A stretch of 64,000 nucleotides of DNA, from assembly GCA_964561025.1 (NCBI GenBank), contig CAZLNM010000009.1, forward strand, positions 1 to 64,000. Reading direction: 5' to 3'. Of the stretch, positions 25,027 to 33,228 are shown one piece after another. Both the position numbers and the translations under genes were made by a program. The notes beneath the pieces were generated by a model. It was given only the letters and a program-made list of their open reading frames with translations. It had not been told where the DNA came from and ran no database searches. This DNA comes from JAAZNF01 sp964561025. GTDB lineage: Bacteria > Myxococcota > B64-G9. How positions within the stretch are numbered: the stretch's first letter is position 1; each line of letters opens with the position of its first letter.

Positions 25027-27264
25027 TCAGAACTCCTGCTTCCAGAGCAGCAGCAGCGTGCGGGGCGCCAGCGGATAGTCGATCCCTGAGAATCCGGGAT
25101 CGGGACCTGTGGTGCCGAGGAGGTTGCGCCCGACCAGCGTCAGGGTGGTGGCCCGGTAGGGCAGAAGCTGAAGGCCGGTGAAGGTCAAGGCGCCGGAGAG
25201 CAGGGTGGTCGGGGCCAGCTCGTAGGGCGTGCCGGCGGCCAGGATGTTGCTGTCGGAGGCGCGCCGGGAGGACCGGAACGAAGCCTCCACGGAGAGCCGC
25301 AGCGGAAGCTTGGGGAGGCGCCCCATGACTCCCAGGTTGACGGTCAGGGGTGGAAAGATGCCGTTGCGCCAGCCCACCAACTCGGCCGCATAGCCTTCTT
25401 CCCCCCGGTCGCGCACCACCCACACCAGGGTCAGGTTGAGGTAGGCCCGCAGCCAGTCCTTCCAGTGGAGGTCGGCCTCGGCTTCCCAGGACAGCGCGCC
25501 CAGCTTGGAGATGTTGCGGGCCACCTTGTTGGCCCCCTGTTGGGTGAACTCGGCCTGGTCCATCACCAGGCTGTAGCCCAGGTCGGTGGACAGGCGCAGG
25601 ATCTCGGAGGGGGACCAGAGCACCTGCCCCTCCACGGTGTGGACGTACTGTGGCTTGAGGTCGGGGTTGCCGATGATGTCGCCGGAGCGCAGCGGGACGC
25701 CGTACAGCAGCAACGGGGAAGGCGCCTTGAAGGCCGAGGCGTACACCAGTTTCAGGTGCAAGGAGGAAAGCGCCTTGACCACCAGCGCCGCCCGGCCGCT
25801 GGGTTGACCGCCGTAGATGTTGTGGTGATCGAAACGAAAGCCGCCGGTCAGCCCGACGCGCCCGCCCTCGGACTGCCACAACGCCTGCAGGTAGGCGCCC
25901 GGATTGAAGAGCGCCTTGTGCCCCTGTCGCACCGAGGTGGACTCGCGGATGTCCCCGGCCTTCAGCCCCCCCACCGAGAGCTGCAACACGTGCAGCATCG
26001 AGGGCAGCGCCTCGTCGTCATAGAAAAGATCGGTGCCGGCCATGAGCTGCAGGGAGGGGATCGGCTGGTAGCGGGCGCCCAGCGACACCTCGCATCCCGA
26101 GAAGCCGAACTCCCGCCGCACCCAGTAGGTGTCGGAGCCCACGTCGATCCGATCGGAGGGGCGCGGCCCGCCGGTGAAGTAGGTGGCGGAGGCGTTCAGC
26201 TCGAACTGCTCGTTCAGGGCGAAGGTCGCGCTCAGATCCACGTACCCCATGGCCAGGGCGATCTGGTTCTTGCGGGAGTGGCCCTGGGCGTCGATGCCGT
26301 TCGCCAGTTGCTGCCAGTCGGCGAACTCGGCCACCCGTTCGATGGTGGACATGCCGGCGGCCAGCGTAAGCCGGCTTTTCTCGCCCAGGTGGTAGATGAG
26401 CTTCAAGAGCCCGGTGCCGGACAACATCTGCTGGCCGCTGGAGGTGAGCGAGGCCTGGCTGTAGTCCGGGATCTGCGGGGCAGGGGAGGAGCCCGGGAGC
26501 GAAAGGCCCGAGCGATCCTCGGAGTGGACGCGCGCCCCCAGCAGCAGCTCCACCGCGCCCAGCCGGGTGCTCAGGCTGACGTCCAGGTCGCCGCCCAGGT
26601 TCTTGCCCGTCAGGCTGACCCCGGTGGTCAGATCGGCGCCGCGCTGATCCTTGCCGGCGCGGGTGATGACGTTGATCACCCCCAGGAAGGCGTCCGCGCC
26701 GTACAGGGCCGAGGCGGGGCCGCGCACGATCTCGATGCTCTCGACCGCCGTCAAGGGGATGAGCTCGGGCCCCAGCCACACGCCCGAGGTGGAGCGAAAG
26801 GCCACCGAACGGCCGTCGATCATCACCTTGAGGATGCCGCTTTCGGCCCGCAGGCCGCCGATGATGCCCCGGACCGCGACGTTCGGCAGGACGTGGTCAT
26901 CCTGGACGAAGAACCCGGCCAGGTGCGAGAGGACCTCGGCCACCGAACGGTAGCCCCAGCGCTCGATCTGCTCGCGGGTGACCACGGTGATGACCGCCGG
27001 CGCTTCCTCGACCTTCTGCATGGACTTGGTGGCGGTGGTCACCTCGACCTGTTCCTGGAGCATGTCCAGCTCGTCATCGAGTCCCTGGGTGTCGTCATCC
27101 TCCTCGGCGGGCGGTGTCGCGGACTCCTCCTCCTCGCCGGGCAGGGCCTCGGCGGAGGTGTCCACGCTCTGCCCGAGAGCCGGGTAGGCAACCAGCAACA
27201 AGGACAACCAAATGAAGGGCAACGCTGTGTGAAAGATTCCCACCATGTTCGGTGCGATCTTCAA
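25027..27264 (-). CDS. TonB-dependent outer membrane receptor
   Basis: 745 residues: signal peptide (to about Gln32), an acidic N-terminal stretch, plug domain (VEEAPAVITVVTREQIERWG, then NVAVRGI and IEIVRGPASALYGADAFLGVINVITR) and a 22-strand-type barrel ending in ...LLLLWKQEF with the terminal Phe needed for barrel assembly. It brings a ligand across the outer membrane using TonB energy. TTG at 27264 gives a Lys after Met; the ATG at 27246 is the alternative start. It heads an operon with a LivJ-like lipoprotein. Confidence 0.93.
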   Translation of the reverse strand: MKIAPNMVGIFHTALPFIWLSLLLVAYPALGQSVDTSAEALPGEEEESATPPAEEDDDTQGLDDELDMLQEQVEVTTATKSMQKVEEAPAVITVVTREQIERWGYRSVAEVLSHLAGFFVQDDHVLPNVAVRGIIGGLRAESGILKVMIDGRSVAFRSTSGVWLGPELIPLTAVESIEIVRGPASALYGADAFLGVINVITRAGKDQRGADLTTGVSLTGKNLGGDLDVSLSTRLGAVELLLGARVHSEDRSGLSLPGSSPAPQIPDYSQASLTSSGQQMLSGTGLLKLIYHLGEKSRLTLAAGMSTIERVAEFADWQQLANGIDAQGHSRKNQIALAMGYVDLSATFALNEQFELNASATYFTGGPRPSDRIDVGSDTYWVRREFGFSGCEVSLGARYQPIPSLQLMAGTDLFYDDEALPSMLHVLQLSVGGLKAGDIRESTSVRQGHKALFNPGAYLQALWQSEGGRVGLTGGFRFDHHNIYGGQPSGRAALVVKALSSLHLKLVYASAFKAPSPLLLYGVPLRSGDIIGNPDLKPQYVHTVEGQVLWSPSEILRLSTDLGYSLVMDQAEFTQQGANKVARNISKLGALSWEAEADLHWKDWLRAYLNLTLVWVVRDRGEEGYAAELVGWRNGIFPPLTVNLGVMGRLPKLPLRLSVEASFRSSRRASDSNILAAGTPYELAPTTLLSGALTFTGLQLLPYRATTLTLVGRNLLGTTGPDPGFSGIDYPLAPRTLLLLWKQEF

Positions 27265-27281
27265 GGGCGTGTTGATGGATT

Positions 27282-27309
27282 TTTAATAGACCTCGAGATG
27301 CGAGGTCAA
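27282..27309 (-). promoter_or_regulatory. Promoter with palindromic operator for the TonB receptor operon
   Basis: On the minus strand TTGACC (27304-27309) and TATTAA (27283-27288) or ATTAAA (27282-27287) are 15-16 bp apart. The 19-nt inverted repeat GACCTCG-N5-CGAGGTC (27289-27307) fills the spacer and overlaps the -35, an arrangement expected of a repressor site. It is unlike a Fur box. Confidence 0.6.
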
Positions 27310-27384
27310 GAAAAGATTCGCATCTTGCGATGGCGCAGCGAATTCGGCAGCGGCGTCCGGCGCGAGCGATTTCTTTGCGAGCGA

Positions 27385-28818
27385 CTACCCCGCCTGGGGT
27401 CCGGTGAGCGGCTGCTGTGGCGAGAACGGCGCGCCGCGGCGGGCCTGCTTGAGCAGGGCCCGGTTCTCGCGCCGCCAGCGGCGCACCTGGTTGGCGGCGT
27501 AGGCCCGGATGACCGCCCGCTGGAGTTTCCCGCGCAGCAGCAGGCCCAGGGTGCGGCGCCAGGCGTACACCTTGGCCATCCCGTCCATGCTCTCCTGCAT
27601 CAGCGTGGCCGCGGACATGTTGCGGGGGCGGAACACCGCGTGGTGCGCGTCGTAGAGCGACCAGTCGCGCGAGAGCAGGCGCCCCTCTCGCTCGATGTCG
27701 TCAAAGACCGGTGTGCCCGGGAACGGGGTGAGCACCAGAAACTGCACCGTCTCGATGTCCTCCTGGATGGCGAAGCGCGCGGTGGCGCGGATGTTCTGGA
27801 CGGTGTCGCTGTCGCTGCCGGTGATGAACATGCCGTGCACCCGGATGCCGTGCCGGTGGAAGGCGCGCACCGCCCCGCGGATTTCGTCCTGGTCCTGGCG
27901 CTTGCGGAAGAGCTTCAGCGACTCCTCCTGGATCGACTCGAAACCCACGTACACCACCCGGCAGCCGGCCCGGGCCATGAGCGCGAGCATCTCCTCGTCC
28001 TTGGCCGCGCGCACCGACACCTGCGCCGACCACTCGGGAAAGAAGACGTTGCGCCGCAGCAGGTAGTCGAGCAGCTCCTTGGTGCGGCGGGGCGAGGCGC
28101 AGAAGTTGTCGTCGTAGATGAACATGGCGTCGCCGCTGCCGCGCCGGCGCTCGAGCTCCTCCGCCACCCGCTCGGCCGAGGCGTAGCGCATGCGGTGGCC
28201 GAACATGGGGGTGACCGAGCAGAAGCGGCAGTGGTGCGGGCAGCCGCGCGAGGTCTGGATGGGGATGACCCCGCGGTGGAACCAGCCCTTCATGCCGGCC
28301 ACCAGCGAAAAGTCGGCGATGGGGACGCGATCCATGTCCGCCATGCGCGTGGGCAGGGGATTGTGGCGAACCTCGCCGCCGGCGTGGTAGCTCAGGCCGG
28401 GGACGTCCGCGGCGGCCTTTTCCCCGGCGAGCATGGCGAGTAGGTCGGCGAAGCTCTCCTCGGCCTCGCCACGCAGGACGAAGTTCGCGTGCGAGAGCGC
28501 CTCGTCGGGCAAGAAGGTCGCGTGCGGCCCGCCCATGATCACGGTGGCGCCGCGCTGGTGAGCCCGATCGGCGAAGTCATAGGCGGCCGGCGCGGTGGAG
28601 GTGATGGTGGAGATGCACACGATGTCGGCCCAGGAGAGGTCGGCTTCTTGCAGCTTGTGCTGCTCCTCGAAGACGATGCGGACGGTGTGCCCGAGCCCCT
28701 TGGCGATGGTGCCGAGGATGGGCAGTCCCAGCCGTGGGATGGCGTATCTTGAGAAGATGTGTTTCCCGGGTGACTTGGGCTCGATCATCAGGATCTTGTA
28801 ATTTCTCTTTTCTTTCAT
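27385..28818 (-). CDS. B12-binding radical SAM enzyme (BchE/HpnJ-like)
   Basis: 477 residues. The N-terminal cobalamin-binding domain (about 8-140) has GGPHATFLPDEAL and VLRGEAEESFADLL; the radical SAM domain has TSRGCPHHCRFCSV at about 192-205 (CxxxCxxC, three cysteines for the [4Fe-4S] cluster) and VVYVGFESIQEESLKLFRKRQ. The C-terminal 70 residues are basic and helical. Such proteins act on lipids, pigments or natural products; the substrate is not predictable. It sits directly downstream of a TetR regulator, with a matching operator before its ATG. Confidence 0.92.
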   Translation of the reverse strand: MKEKRNYKILMIEPKSPGKHIFSRYAIPRLGLPILGTIAKGLGHTVRIVFEEQHKLQEADLSWADIVCISTITSTAPAAYDFADRAHQRGATVIMGGPHATFLPDEALSHANFVLRGEAEESFADLLAMLAGEKAAADVPGLSYHAGGEVRHNPLPTRMADMDRVPIADFSLVAGMKGWFHRGVIPIQTSRGCPHHCRFCSVTPMFGHRMRYASAERVAEELERRRGSGDAMFIYDDNFCASPRRTKELLDYLLRRNVFFPEWSAQVSVRAAKDEEMLALMARAGCRVVYVGFESIQEESLKLFRKRQDQDEIRGAVRAFHRHGIRVHGMFITGSDSDTVQNIRATARFAIQEDIETVQFLVLTPFPGTPVFDDIEREGRLLSRDWSLYDAHHAVFRPRNMSAATLMQESMDGMAKVYAWRRTLGLLLRGKLQRAVIRAYAANQVRRWRRENRALLKQARRGAPFSPQQPLTGPQAG

Positions 28819-28833
28819 GGCTTCCTCTTGACC

Positions 28834-28847
28834 AACCAGTTGGTTAA
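28834..28847. promoter_or_regulatory. TetR operator before the B12 radical SAM gene
   Basis: AACCAGTTGGTTAA, that is AACCA-NN-TGGTTAA, 16 nt upstream of the start codon. It shares this pattern with the site before the TetR gene at 29665-29680, including the position relative to a TTG... -35-like element 17 bp from the downstream hexamer. Confidence 0.7.
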
Positions 28848-28867
28848 TAAGTGAACAAAAAAAACAC

Positions 28868-29653
28868 CTACGGCCTCTTGCAGCCGAGGCCGGCGAAGAT
28901 CAGGTCGAGGATGGACTCGCGCCGCTCTTTCAGGATCTTTTCCGAGAGGGGGTCCTCGCCGAACATCATCCCCACGAACTCCCGGTCCGAAAAATAGCCG
29001 ATGGTCATGGTGTAGATCGAGACCAGGAACTGGCGTGCGTTGACCTTCTGGAACACGCCGGCCGCCACGCCCCGCTCGATGAACTGGACGCCCCGGCTGA
29101 ACAGCGGCGCGAAGAACGTCTCCACCAGGCGCGCCAGGTAGCGGTCCGAGGAGCCCACGTCCATGGTGGTGAGCCGGGAGAAGTTGCGGTGGGTGGAGAT
29201 GTAGTCGAAGAAGCCGCGGAAGAACGATTCGAGCTGGCGCGCCACCGGCAGCTCGTCGCGCACCGTCTCCTGGGTGAGCTTGATGAGGTCGAAGAGGATC
29301 TTGTCCAGCACGGCGTGGAAGAGCTTCTCCTTGCTGTCGAAGTAGTAGTGGATCATGGCTTTGTTGACCGCGGCCAGATCGGCGATCTCGCGCGTGCGGG
29401 CGCCGCCGAACCCCTTGCGGGCGAACACCGACTCGGCAACGTAAACGATGCGCTCCTTGGCGTCGCGGATCTGCTGGAGCTTGCGCACGAAGTCCGTGCC
29501 GTAGTCGGCGGCCGCCTGCTCCATGAGCTCCCGCCGGCGCCGGTCTTTCTTGGTCGCCTCGGCGGTGTCCCTGGGCTCCTCCTGCTCTTCGGCGCGCCAG
29601 TCGTCGTCGCTGGAATCCAGAAGGTGCAGGGTGCTGTTTTTTTCTTCTTCCAT
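28868..29653 (-). CDS. TetR-family transcriptional regulator
   Basis: 261 residues, longer than usual owing to an acidic, basic-tailed N-terminal extension of about 60. The helix-turn-helix lies at about 68-112 (RIVYVAESVFARKGFGGARTREIADLAAVNKAMIHYYF split over two helices), ending in the typical HYYFDSKEKLF. The C-terminal ligand-binding domain is helical. Operators of one design precede both this gene and the radical SAM gene, so it probably represses both. Ligand unknown. Downstream gap to the radical SAM gene is 49 nt. Confidence 0.92.
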   Translation of the reverse strand: MEEEKNSTLHLLDSSDDDWRAEEQEEPRDTAEATKKDRRRRELMEQAAADYGTDFVRKLQQIRDAKERIVYVAESVFARKGFGGARTREIADLAAVNKAMIHYYFDSKEKLFHAVLDKILFDLIKLTQETVRDELPVARQLESFFRGFFDYISTHRNFSRLTTMDVGSSDRYLARLVETFFAPLFSRGVQFIERGVAAGVFQKVNARQFLVSIYTMTIGYFSDREFVGMMFGEDPLSEKILKERRESILDLIFAGLGCKRP

Positions 29654-29662
29654 GCCGGCCCC

Positions 29663-29691
29663 AGTTAACCAGATGGTTAATGCGTTGTCAA
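29663..29691 (-). promoter_or_regulatory. Autoregulated TetR promoter with operator in the spacer
   Basis: On the minus strand a perfect -35 TTGACA (29686-29691) is 17 bp from TTAACT (29663-29668). The perfect inverted repeat TTAACCA-GA-TGGTTAA (29665-29680) covers most of the spacer and the -10. This is the standard geometry for repression by steric block. Confidence 0.75.
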
Positions 29692-29716
29692 GGACAATGT
29701 CGAACCAGGCGAACCT

Positions 29717-30664
29717 TCAGCGGCCTTTTGCGGGCCGTTGGATCTGGGCCAAAATGCCCGAGGTGTCCTCGTCCAGCTCGATCACCATCCCCGGTGGCAA
29801 CACTCGGCAGCCTTCGCAGTCGGAGGCCCGGAACTCGACCCGGTAGCGCCCGCCGGGGAGCTTTTCGAAGGTGAACTTCCCGTCCTCGCCGCTCGCCGCC
29901 TCGCGCTCGGCGGGCCCGGACACCCGGACCAGGGTCTTTTCCCCTTTTTTCTGGCCTCTCACCTGGCCGCTCAGGCGGTAGACCGGGCGTTCCACGAGCG
30001 GCTTGCCGGATTCATCGGCCGGGGCCTCGATCGGGAGGGCCGGACCCTCCCTGGGGTCGGCCAAAAAGTGCAGCCCCAGGATGGGGTCGCGCGCGATCTC
30101 GAGCTCCATCTCGAGCGGCACGAAGCGATAGCGATCGTCGCGGGGGATCAGGCGGCAGGCGCCGGGCTCGCGGGGCTGGAGGCTGAAGGCGCCGCCCTTC
30201 GCGGTCTTTCCCTCCACCGGGATGCGGCAGGCGAGTTCGAGCAGCACCACCTGGCCCTTCTTGAGGCCCTCCACCCGACCCTTCACCGCGCCGGGATTGC
30301 CCGCGGCGCGGCGCGAGATGGCGTGGAAGTTGACCGCCTGGACTTTCGGCTCGCGCACCACGACCGTTCTCGAGGAGGGGGTGAACTGGTAGTTCGCGTG
30401 CTCCGGGTGAACCAGGTATTTTCCGGCGGGGAGCCCGCAGGCCTCCCACTGGCCCCCGGGCTGGCTCTGGACCCGCAGGCTGGCTCCTCCCTCGACAACC
30501 ACGAAGACCGCGTCCTGGCCGGAAAGCCCGGTCACCCAGCCACGGACGCAGGCGGCCTCGGCCCACGGGGCGGCGAGCAGCATCCCGATGATGAGCACCG
30601 CGCCAAGGTGCGTGTGGCTTGCCGCCTGCCGGCGCCGTCGTCCCGGATCCCGGAGGTTTTCCAT
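29717..30664 (-). CDS. Secreted protein with repeated regulatory beta domains
   Basis: 315 residues. A signal peptide (about 1-38, GMLLAAPWAEA) is followed by three beta-sandwich units of about 80 residues, each with a LSGQ(V/D)-like or VKGRVEGL strand and a later GGRY or PAGKY turn, as in carboxypeptidase regulatory-like domains. No catalytic motif. Probably an envelope structural or binding protein. A strong TetR promoter lies just upstream but reads away from it. Confidence 0.7.
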   Translation of the reverse strand: MENLRDPGRRRRQAASHTHLGAVLIIGMLLAAPWAEAACVRGWVTGLSGQDAVFVVVEGGASLRVQSQPGGQWEACGLPAGKYLVHPEHANYQFTPSSRTVVVREPKVQAVNFHAISRRAAGNPGAVKGRVEGLKKGQVVLLELACRIPVEGKTAKGGAFSLQPREPGACRLIPRDDRYRFVPLEMELEIARDPILGLHFLADPREGPALPIEAPADESGKPLVERPVYRLSGQVRGQKKGEKTLVRVSGPAEREAASGEDGKFTFEKLPGGRYRVEFRASDCEGCRVLPPGMVIELDEDTSGILAQIQRPAKGR

Positions 30665-30716
30665 GGCCTGACCTTGCCGGTGGCCGGACGATTTGTCAAC
30701 CCGAACCCGCTTCGCC

Positions 30717-30758
30717 TTGACAGCCGTGCCGGCTTCCCATACACGATGGTCGGCACGG
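30717..30758 (+). promoter_or_regulatory. Promoter of the nuoJKLMN genes with inverted repeat
   Basis: TTGACA (30717-30722) is 17 bp from TACACG (30740-30745), upstream of nuoJ. CCGTGCCG (30724-30731) and CGGCACGG (30751-30758) form an inverted repeat with 19 nt between arms that brackets the -10, a likely operator or leader hairpin. GGAGG precedes the nuoJ ATG. Confidence 0.6.
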
Positions 30759-30765
30759 AGGCGGG

Positions 30766-31242
30766 ATGGACGTCATCCTGTTCTGGATCCTGGGTGTGAT
30801 CACCTTGGGCGCGGCCGGGTTCGCCATGCTGCATCCCCGGCCGGCGCCCGCCGCGACCGCCTTGTCGCTCACCATGGCGGGCAACGGCGGCATCTGCCTC
30901 TTGCTGGGCCAGTACCTGCTGGGAATGGAGGTCCTGCTGGTGCTGGCCGCCGGGGCGCTCTTCTTGCGCGCCTTCATGCGTGGCCGGGAGATCCTCCAAA
31001 TCCACACCGGGGGCAAGGCCCGCTGGAGCCTGGCGCGCGCCTCGGGCGTGGCCGCGGCGGCGGTCTTTTTGTGGCTGCTCCTCCCCCTCCTCTCCGACGC
31101 GGAGCGCCCGCGCCTGGCCGAGGGCGCGGAGGCCATCTCCACCACGGCCTGGCTGGCGCTGCTTTCGCTACTGACCGTGGCCGTCACCGGCGGGTTCGTG
31201 GTTCGCGCGCGCCGCGCCCAGAACGGAGGCTCGGGCTCGTGA
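30766..31242 (+). CDS. nuoJ: NADH-quinone oxidoreductase subunit J-like protein
   Basis: 158 residues with five hydrophobic segments, the layout of complex I subunit J. NGGICLLLGQYLLGMEVLLVLAAGALFL corresponds to the family segment around the third helix (usually ending VYAGAIMVLF), but the tyrosine/glycine-rich bend is altered. First gene of a five-gene cluster in the standard J-K-L-M-N order. NuoA-I and NuoH are absent. The stop overlaps the GTG of nuoK. Confidence 0.75.
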   Translation: MDVILFWILGVITLGAAGFAMLHPRPAPAATALSLTMAGNGGICLLLGQYLLGMEVLLVLAAGALFLRAFMRGREILQIHTGGKARWSLARASGVAAAAVFLWLLLPLLSDAERPRLAEGAEAISTTAWLALLSLLTVAVTGGFVVRARRAQNGGSGS

Positions 31243-31541
31243 TTCCTCTCGAACACGTGCTGTGGCTGGCCATGCTCCAGGTCAGTCTCGGGCTGGCCGG
31301 CCTGTTGCTGCGACGCTCGGGGCCGGTGGTGGTGCTGGCGGGGATCTTGATGTTGAACGGCGTGCTCCTGGCCGTCGCCGGGCTGGCGGCCAACCGGGAG
31401 GGCGCGCCGCTCCAGGCGCCGGGCGTCGTCATCCTGGCGCACATGGTGCTGCTGGTGCTCTCGGGCGCCGTGGTGGCGTACGCCTTCGAGCGGTTTCGCC
31501 GCCCCCTCAACGTGGACGAGCACGACAGGATGAAACATTGA
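31239..31541 (+). CDS. nuoK: NADH-quinone oxidoreductase subunit K-like protein
   Basis: 100 residues that align along the full length with E. coli NuoK (MIPLEHVLWLAMLQVSLGLAGLLLRR at the start, RRPLN at the end). The two membrane glutamates essential for proton transfer are missing: Glu36 (GLEIMIN) is replaced in AGILMLN by Ile, and Glu72 (AAAEAS) by Leu in VLSGA. The lineage is NuoK; normal proton conduction is doubtful. Start GTG 31239, overlapping nuoJ by four bases. Confidence 0.82.
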   Translation: MIPLEHVLWLAMLQVSLGLAGLLLRRSGPVVVLAGILMLNGVLLAVAGLAANREGAPLQAPGVVILAHMVLLVLSGAVVAYAFERFRRPLNVDEHDRMKH

Positions 31542-33226
31542 CGCTGTCCTCCCTGGCATGTGCCGCCGTGCTCCTCACCTGGGCGGCGCCCGTGGCGGCC
31601 TCGCTGCTGCTCTCTCTCCTGGGAGGCCGGATCCCGCGCCGGGGGCTCGCCCTCCTCTCGCTCTCCGGTAGCTTCGTGCCCCTGTTGTGCGGCGGGTTCC
31701 TGCTGGGCCTGCGCTGGCTGGATCCGGGCTCGGCTCCTCCGGCGCCGGATGGGACCGCCCTGTGGGCGCTGCTCCTTTCGAGTTTCCTGGCCCTGGGCGC
31801 CTTGTGGCAGGCGCAGCGCTCGGTGGCCGCTTTCAGCGGGCGGCACCGCTTCTACGCGCTGATGATGCTCCTGCTGGCCGCGGCCGGCTTCCTGTTCACG
31901 CGAGCGGCCCTGGACCTGGCCTTTCTGGTAGGCTGGGAGGGGCTGTCGCTGTCGGGCGGGTTCTTGGCCGGCTTCTGGGCCATCGAGGAGCGGGGAGGGC
32001 GGACCGGGGTGCACTGGTTGCTGCTGGGCCGCGTCTCCGGGCTTTTGCTTCTGCTTTCGCTGCTCGCCGCCGCGGGCCCGCACCCCGAGTGGTCCGCGGC
32101 CTTGCTCCTGGCCGCGGCGCTGGTTCGCGCCGGCGTGGTGCCGTTCCACGGCACCGTGCCCGAGCTGGGACGAAGCCGGCCCACCGCCGCGCTGCTGGTG
32201 CAGACCCTGGCCTCGTGGGTGCCCGCGGTGTTCTTGCTGGACCGGGTGCAGGATTCGTTGGAGCGCTTCCCCGTCTTGCTCGACTGGCTGTTGTGGCTTT
32301 CGCTGGCCAGCGTGGTGTTCTCCCTGGTCGCCGCCATGCAACCGCAGGCGCCACAAAAGATCGTCGGCTGGCTGACCATGAGCGCGGGCAGCCTGGCCCT
32401 GCTGGGGTTCGCCGCGGGCGACCCGGTGGCGGCCCTGACGCTTTGTGCCGGCGGCGCGCTGCTCCTGGCCGGACGCTTCTTGCTGAACGGCCGGCCGGAA
32501 GAGCAGATGGGGCCGGATGAGATCGCGGCCGGGCCGATCTTCCGCTTGCGCGCCATGTCGCTCGCCTCCGCGGTCGTCGCGATGGCGCCCCCGGCGCTGT
32601 GGTTCGCGGGCTGCGCGCGGCTGCTCGCGGCCGCGGCGGACGACGAGCGGGGAGCGTGGATCACCGCGGCCGTCTTCGCCGTGCAGTTCGGCATGGGTTC
32701 CGCGCTGCGCCGTCTCCACGAGGCGCTCCCCGCCGAGGAGGAGGGAACACGGTGCTGGCCCTGGCCGGCCCTGCTGTTCTCCGCGGGCCACCTATTCGTC
32801 GGCGCGGCCGGCATCCTTCTGTTCGGTGAGGTGTTCTGGGGCGGGGCGACGGGGATCCGCCTCGGGCTCGGCGCCGTGCTGGCGGCCGGGGCCGGCTGGT
32901 TGCTGGCCGGTTCTTTCGCGCGGCTCCGGGTCGCCCCGCGTTTCATCGGCGTGCGGCGTCTCTTGGAGCTCTTGGCCGACACGGGTCTCGGGCTGGGCCG
33001 GCTGGTGATCCTGCTCCCGGTGGGGCTGGCCAAGGCCCTGGGAGTGGTGCTGTGGCGGCTGCTGGGCGATATCTTGATCGATGGCCTGGGGACCGGGCTG
33101 CCGGTGCGCACCATCGAGGGGACGGGGCTGGTCCTGCGGCACCTGCACGACGGGCGGATCCGGCGCAGCTTGCTCATCGCCGCCTGGACTGCGCTCGCCC
33201 TGCTGTGGGCCTGGACGCGGAGCTGA
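31538..33226 (+). CDS. nuoL: NADH-quinone oxidoreductase subunit L-like protein
   Basis: 562 residues, an antiporter-like subunit with about 14 hydrophobic segments and a shortened lateral-helix end. The TM5 glutamate is kept (FLVGWEGLSLSG). The TM7 lysine of GKSAQLPLQTW is Arg in VRAGVVPFHGT, the HAATMV helix is replaced by LVQTLASWV, and the later HAFFKALLFL segment reads LCAGGALLLA, so His and Lys of the proton route are gone. TTG start at 31538 inside the nuoK stop is inferred from the overlap pattern and an AGGA eight bases upstream. Confidence 0.8.
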   Translation: MTLSSLACAAVLLTWAAPVAASLLLSLLGGRIPRRGLALLSLSGSFVPLLCGGFLLGLRWLDPGSAPPAPDGTALWALLLSSFLALGALWQAQRSVAAFSGRHRFYALMMLLLAAAGFLFTRAALDLAFLVGWEGLSLSGGFLAGFWAIEERGGRTGVHWLLLGRVSGLLLLLSLLAAAGPHPEWSAALLLAAALVRAGVVPFHGTVPELGRSRPTAALLVQTLASWVPAVFLLDRVQDSLERFPVLLDWLLWLSLASVVFSLVAAMQPQAPQKIVGWLTMSAGSLALLGFAAGDPVAALTLCAGGALLLAGRFLLNGRPEEQMGPDEIAAGPIFRLRAMSLASAVVAMAPPALWFAGCARLLAAAADDERGAWITAAVFAVQFGMGSALRRLHEALPAEEEGTRCWPWPALLFSAGHLFVGAAGILLFGEVFWGGATGIRLGLGAVLAAGAGWLLAGSFARLRVAPRFIGVRRLLELLADTGLGLGRLVILLPVGLAKALGVVLWRLLGDILIDGLGTGLPVRTIEGTGLVLRHLHDGRIRRSLLIAAWTALALLWAWTRS

Positions 33227-33228
33227 AC

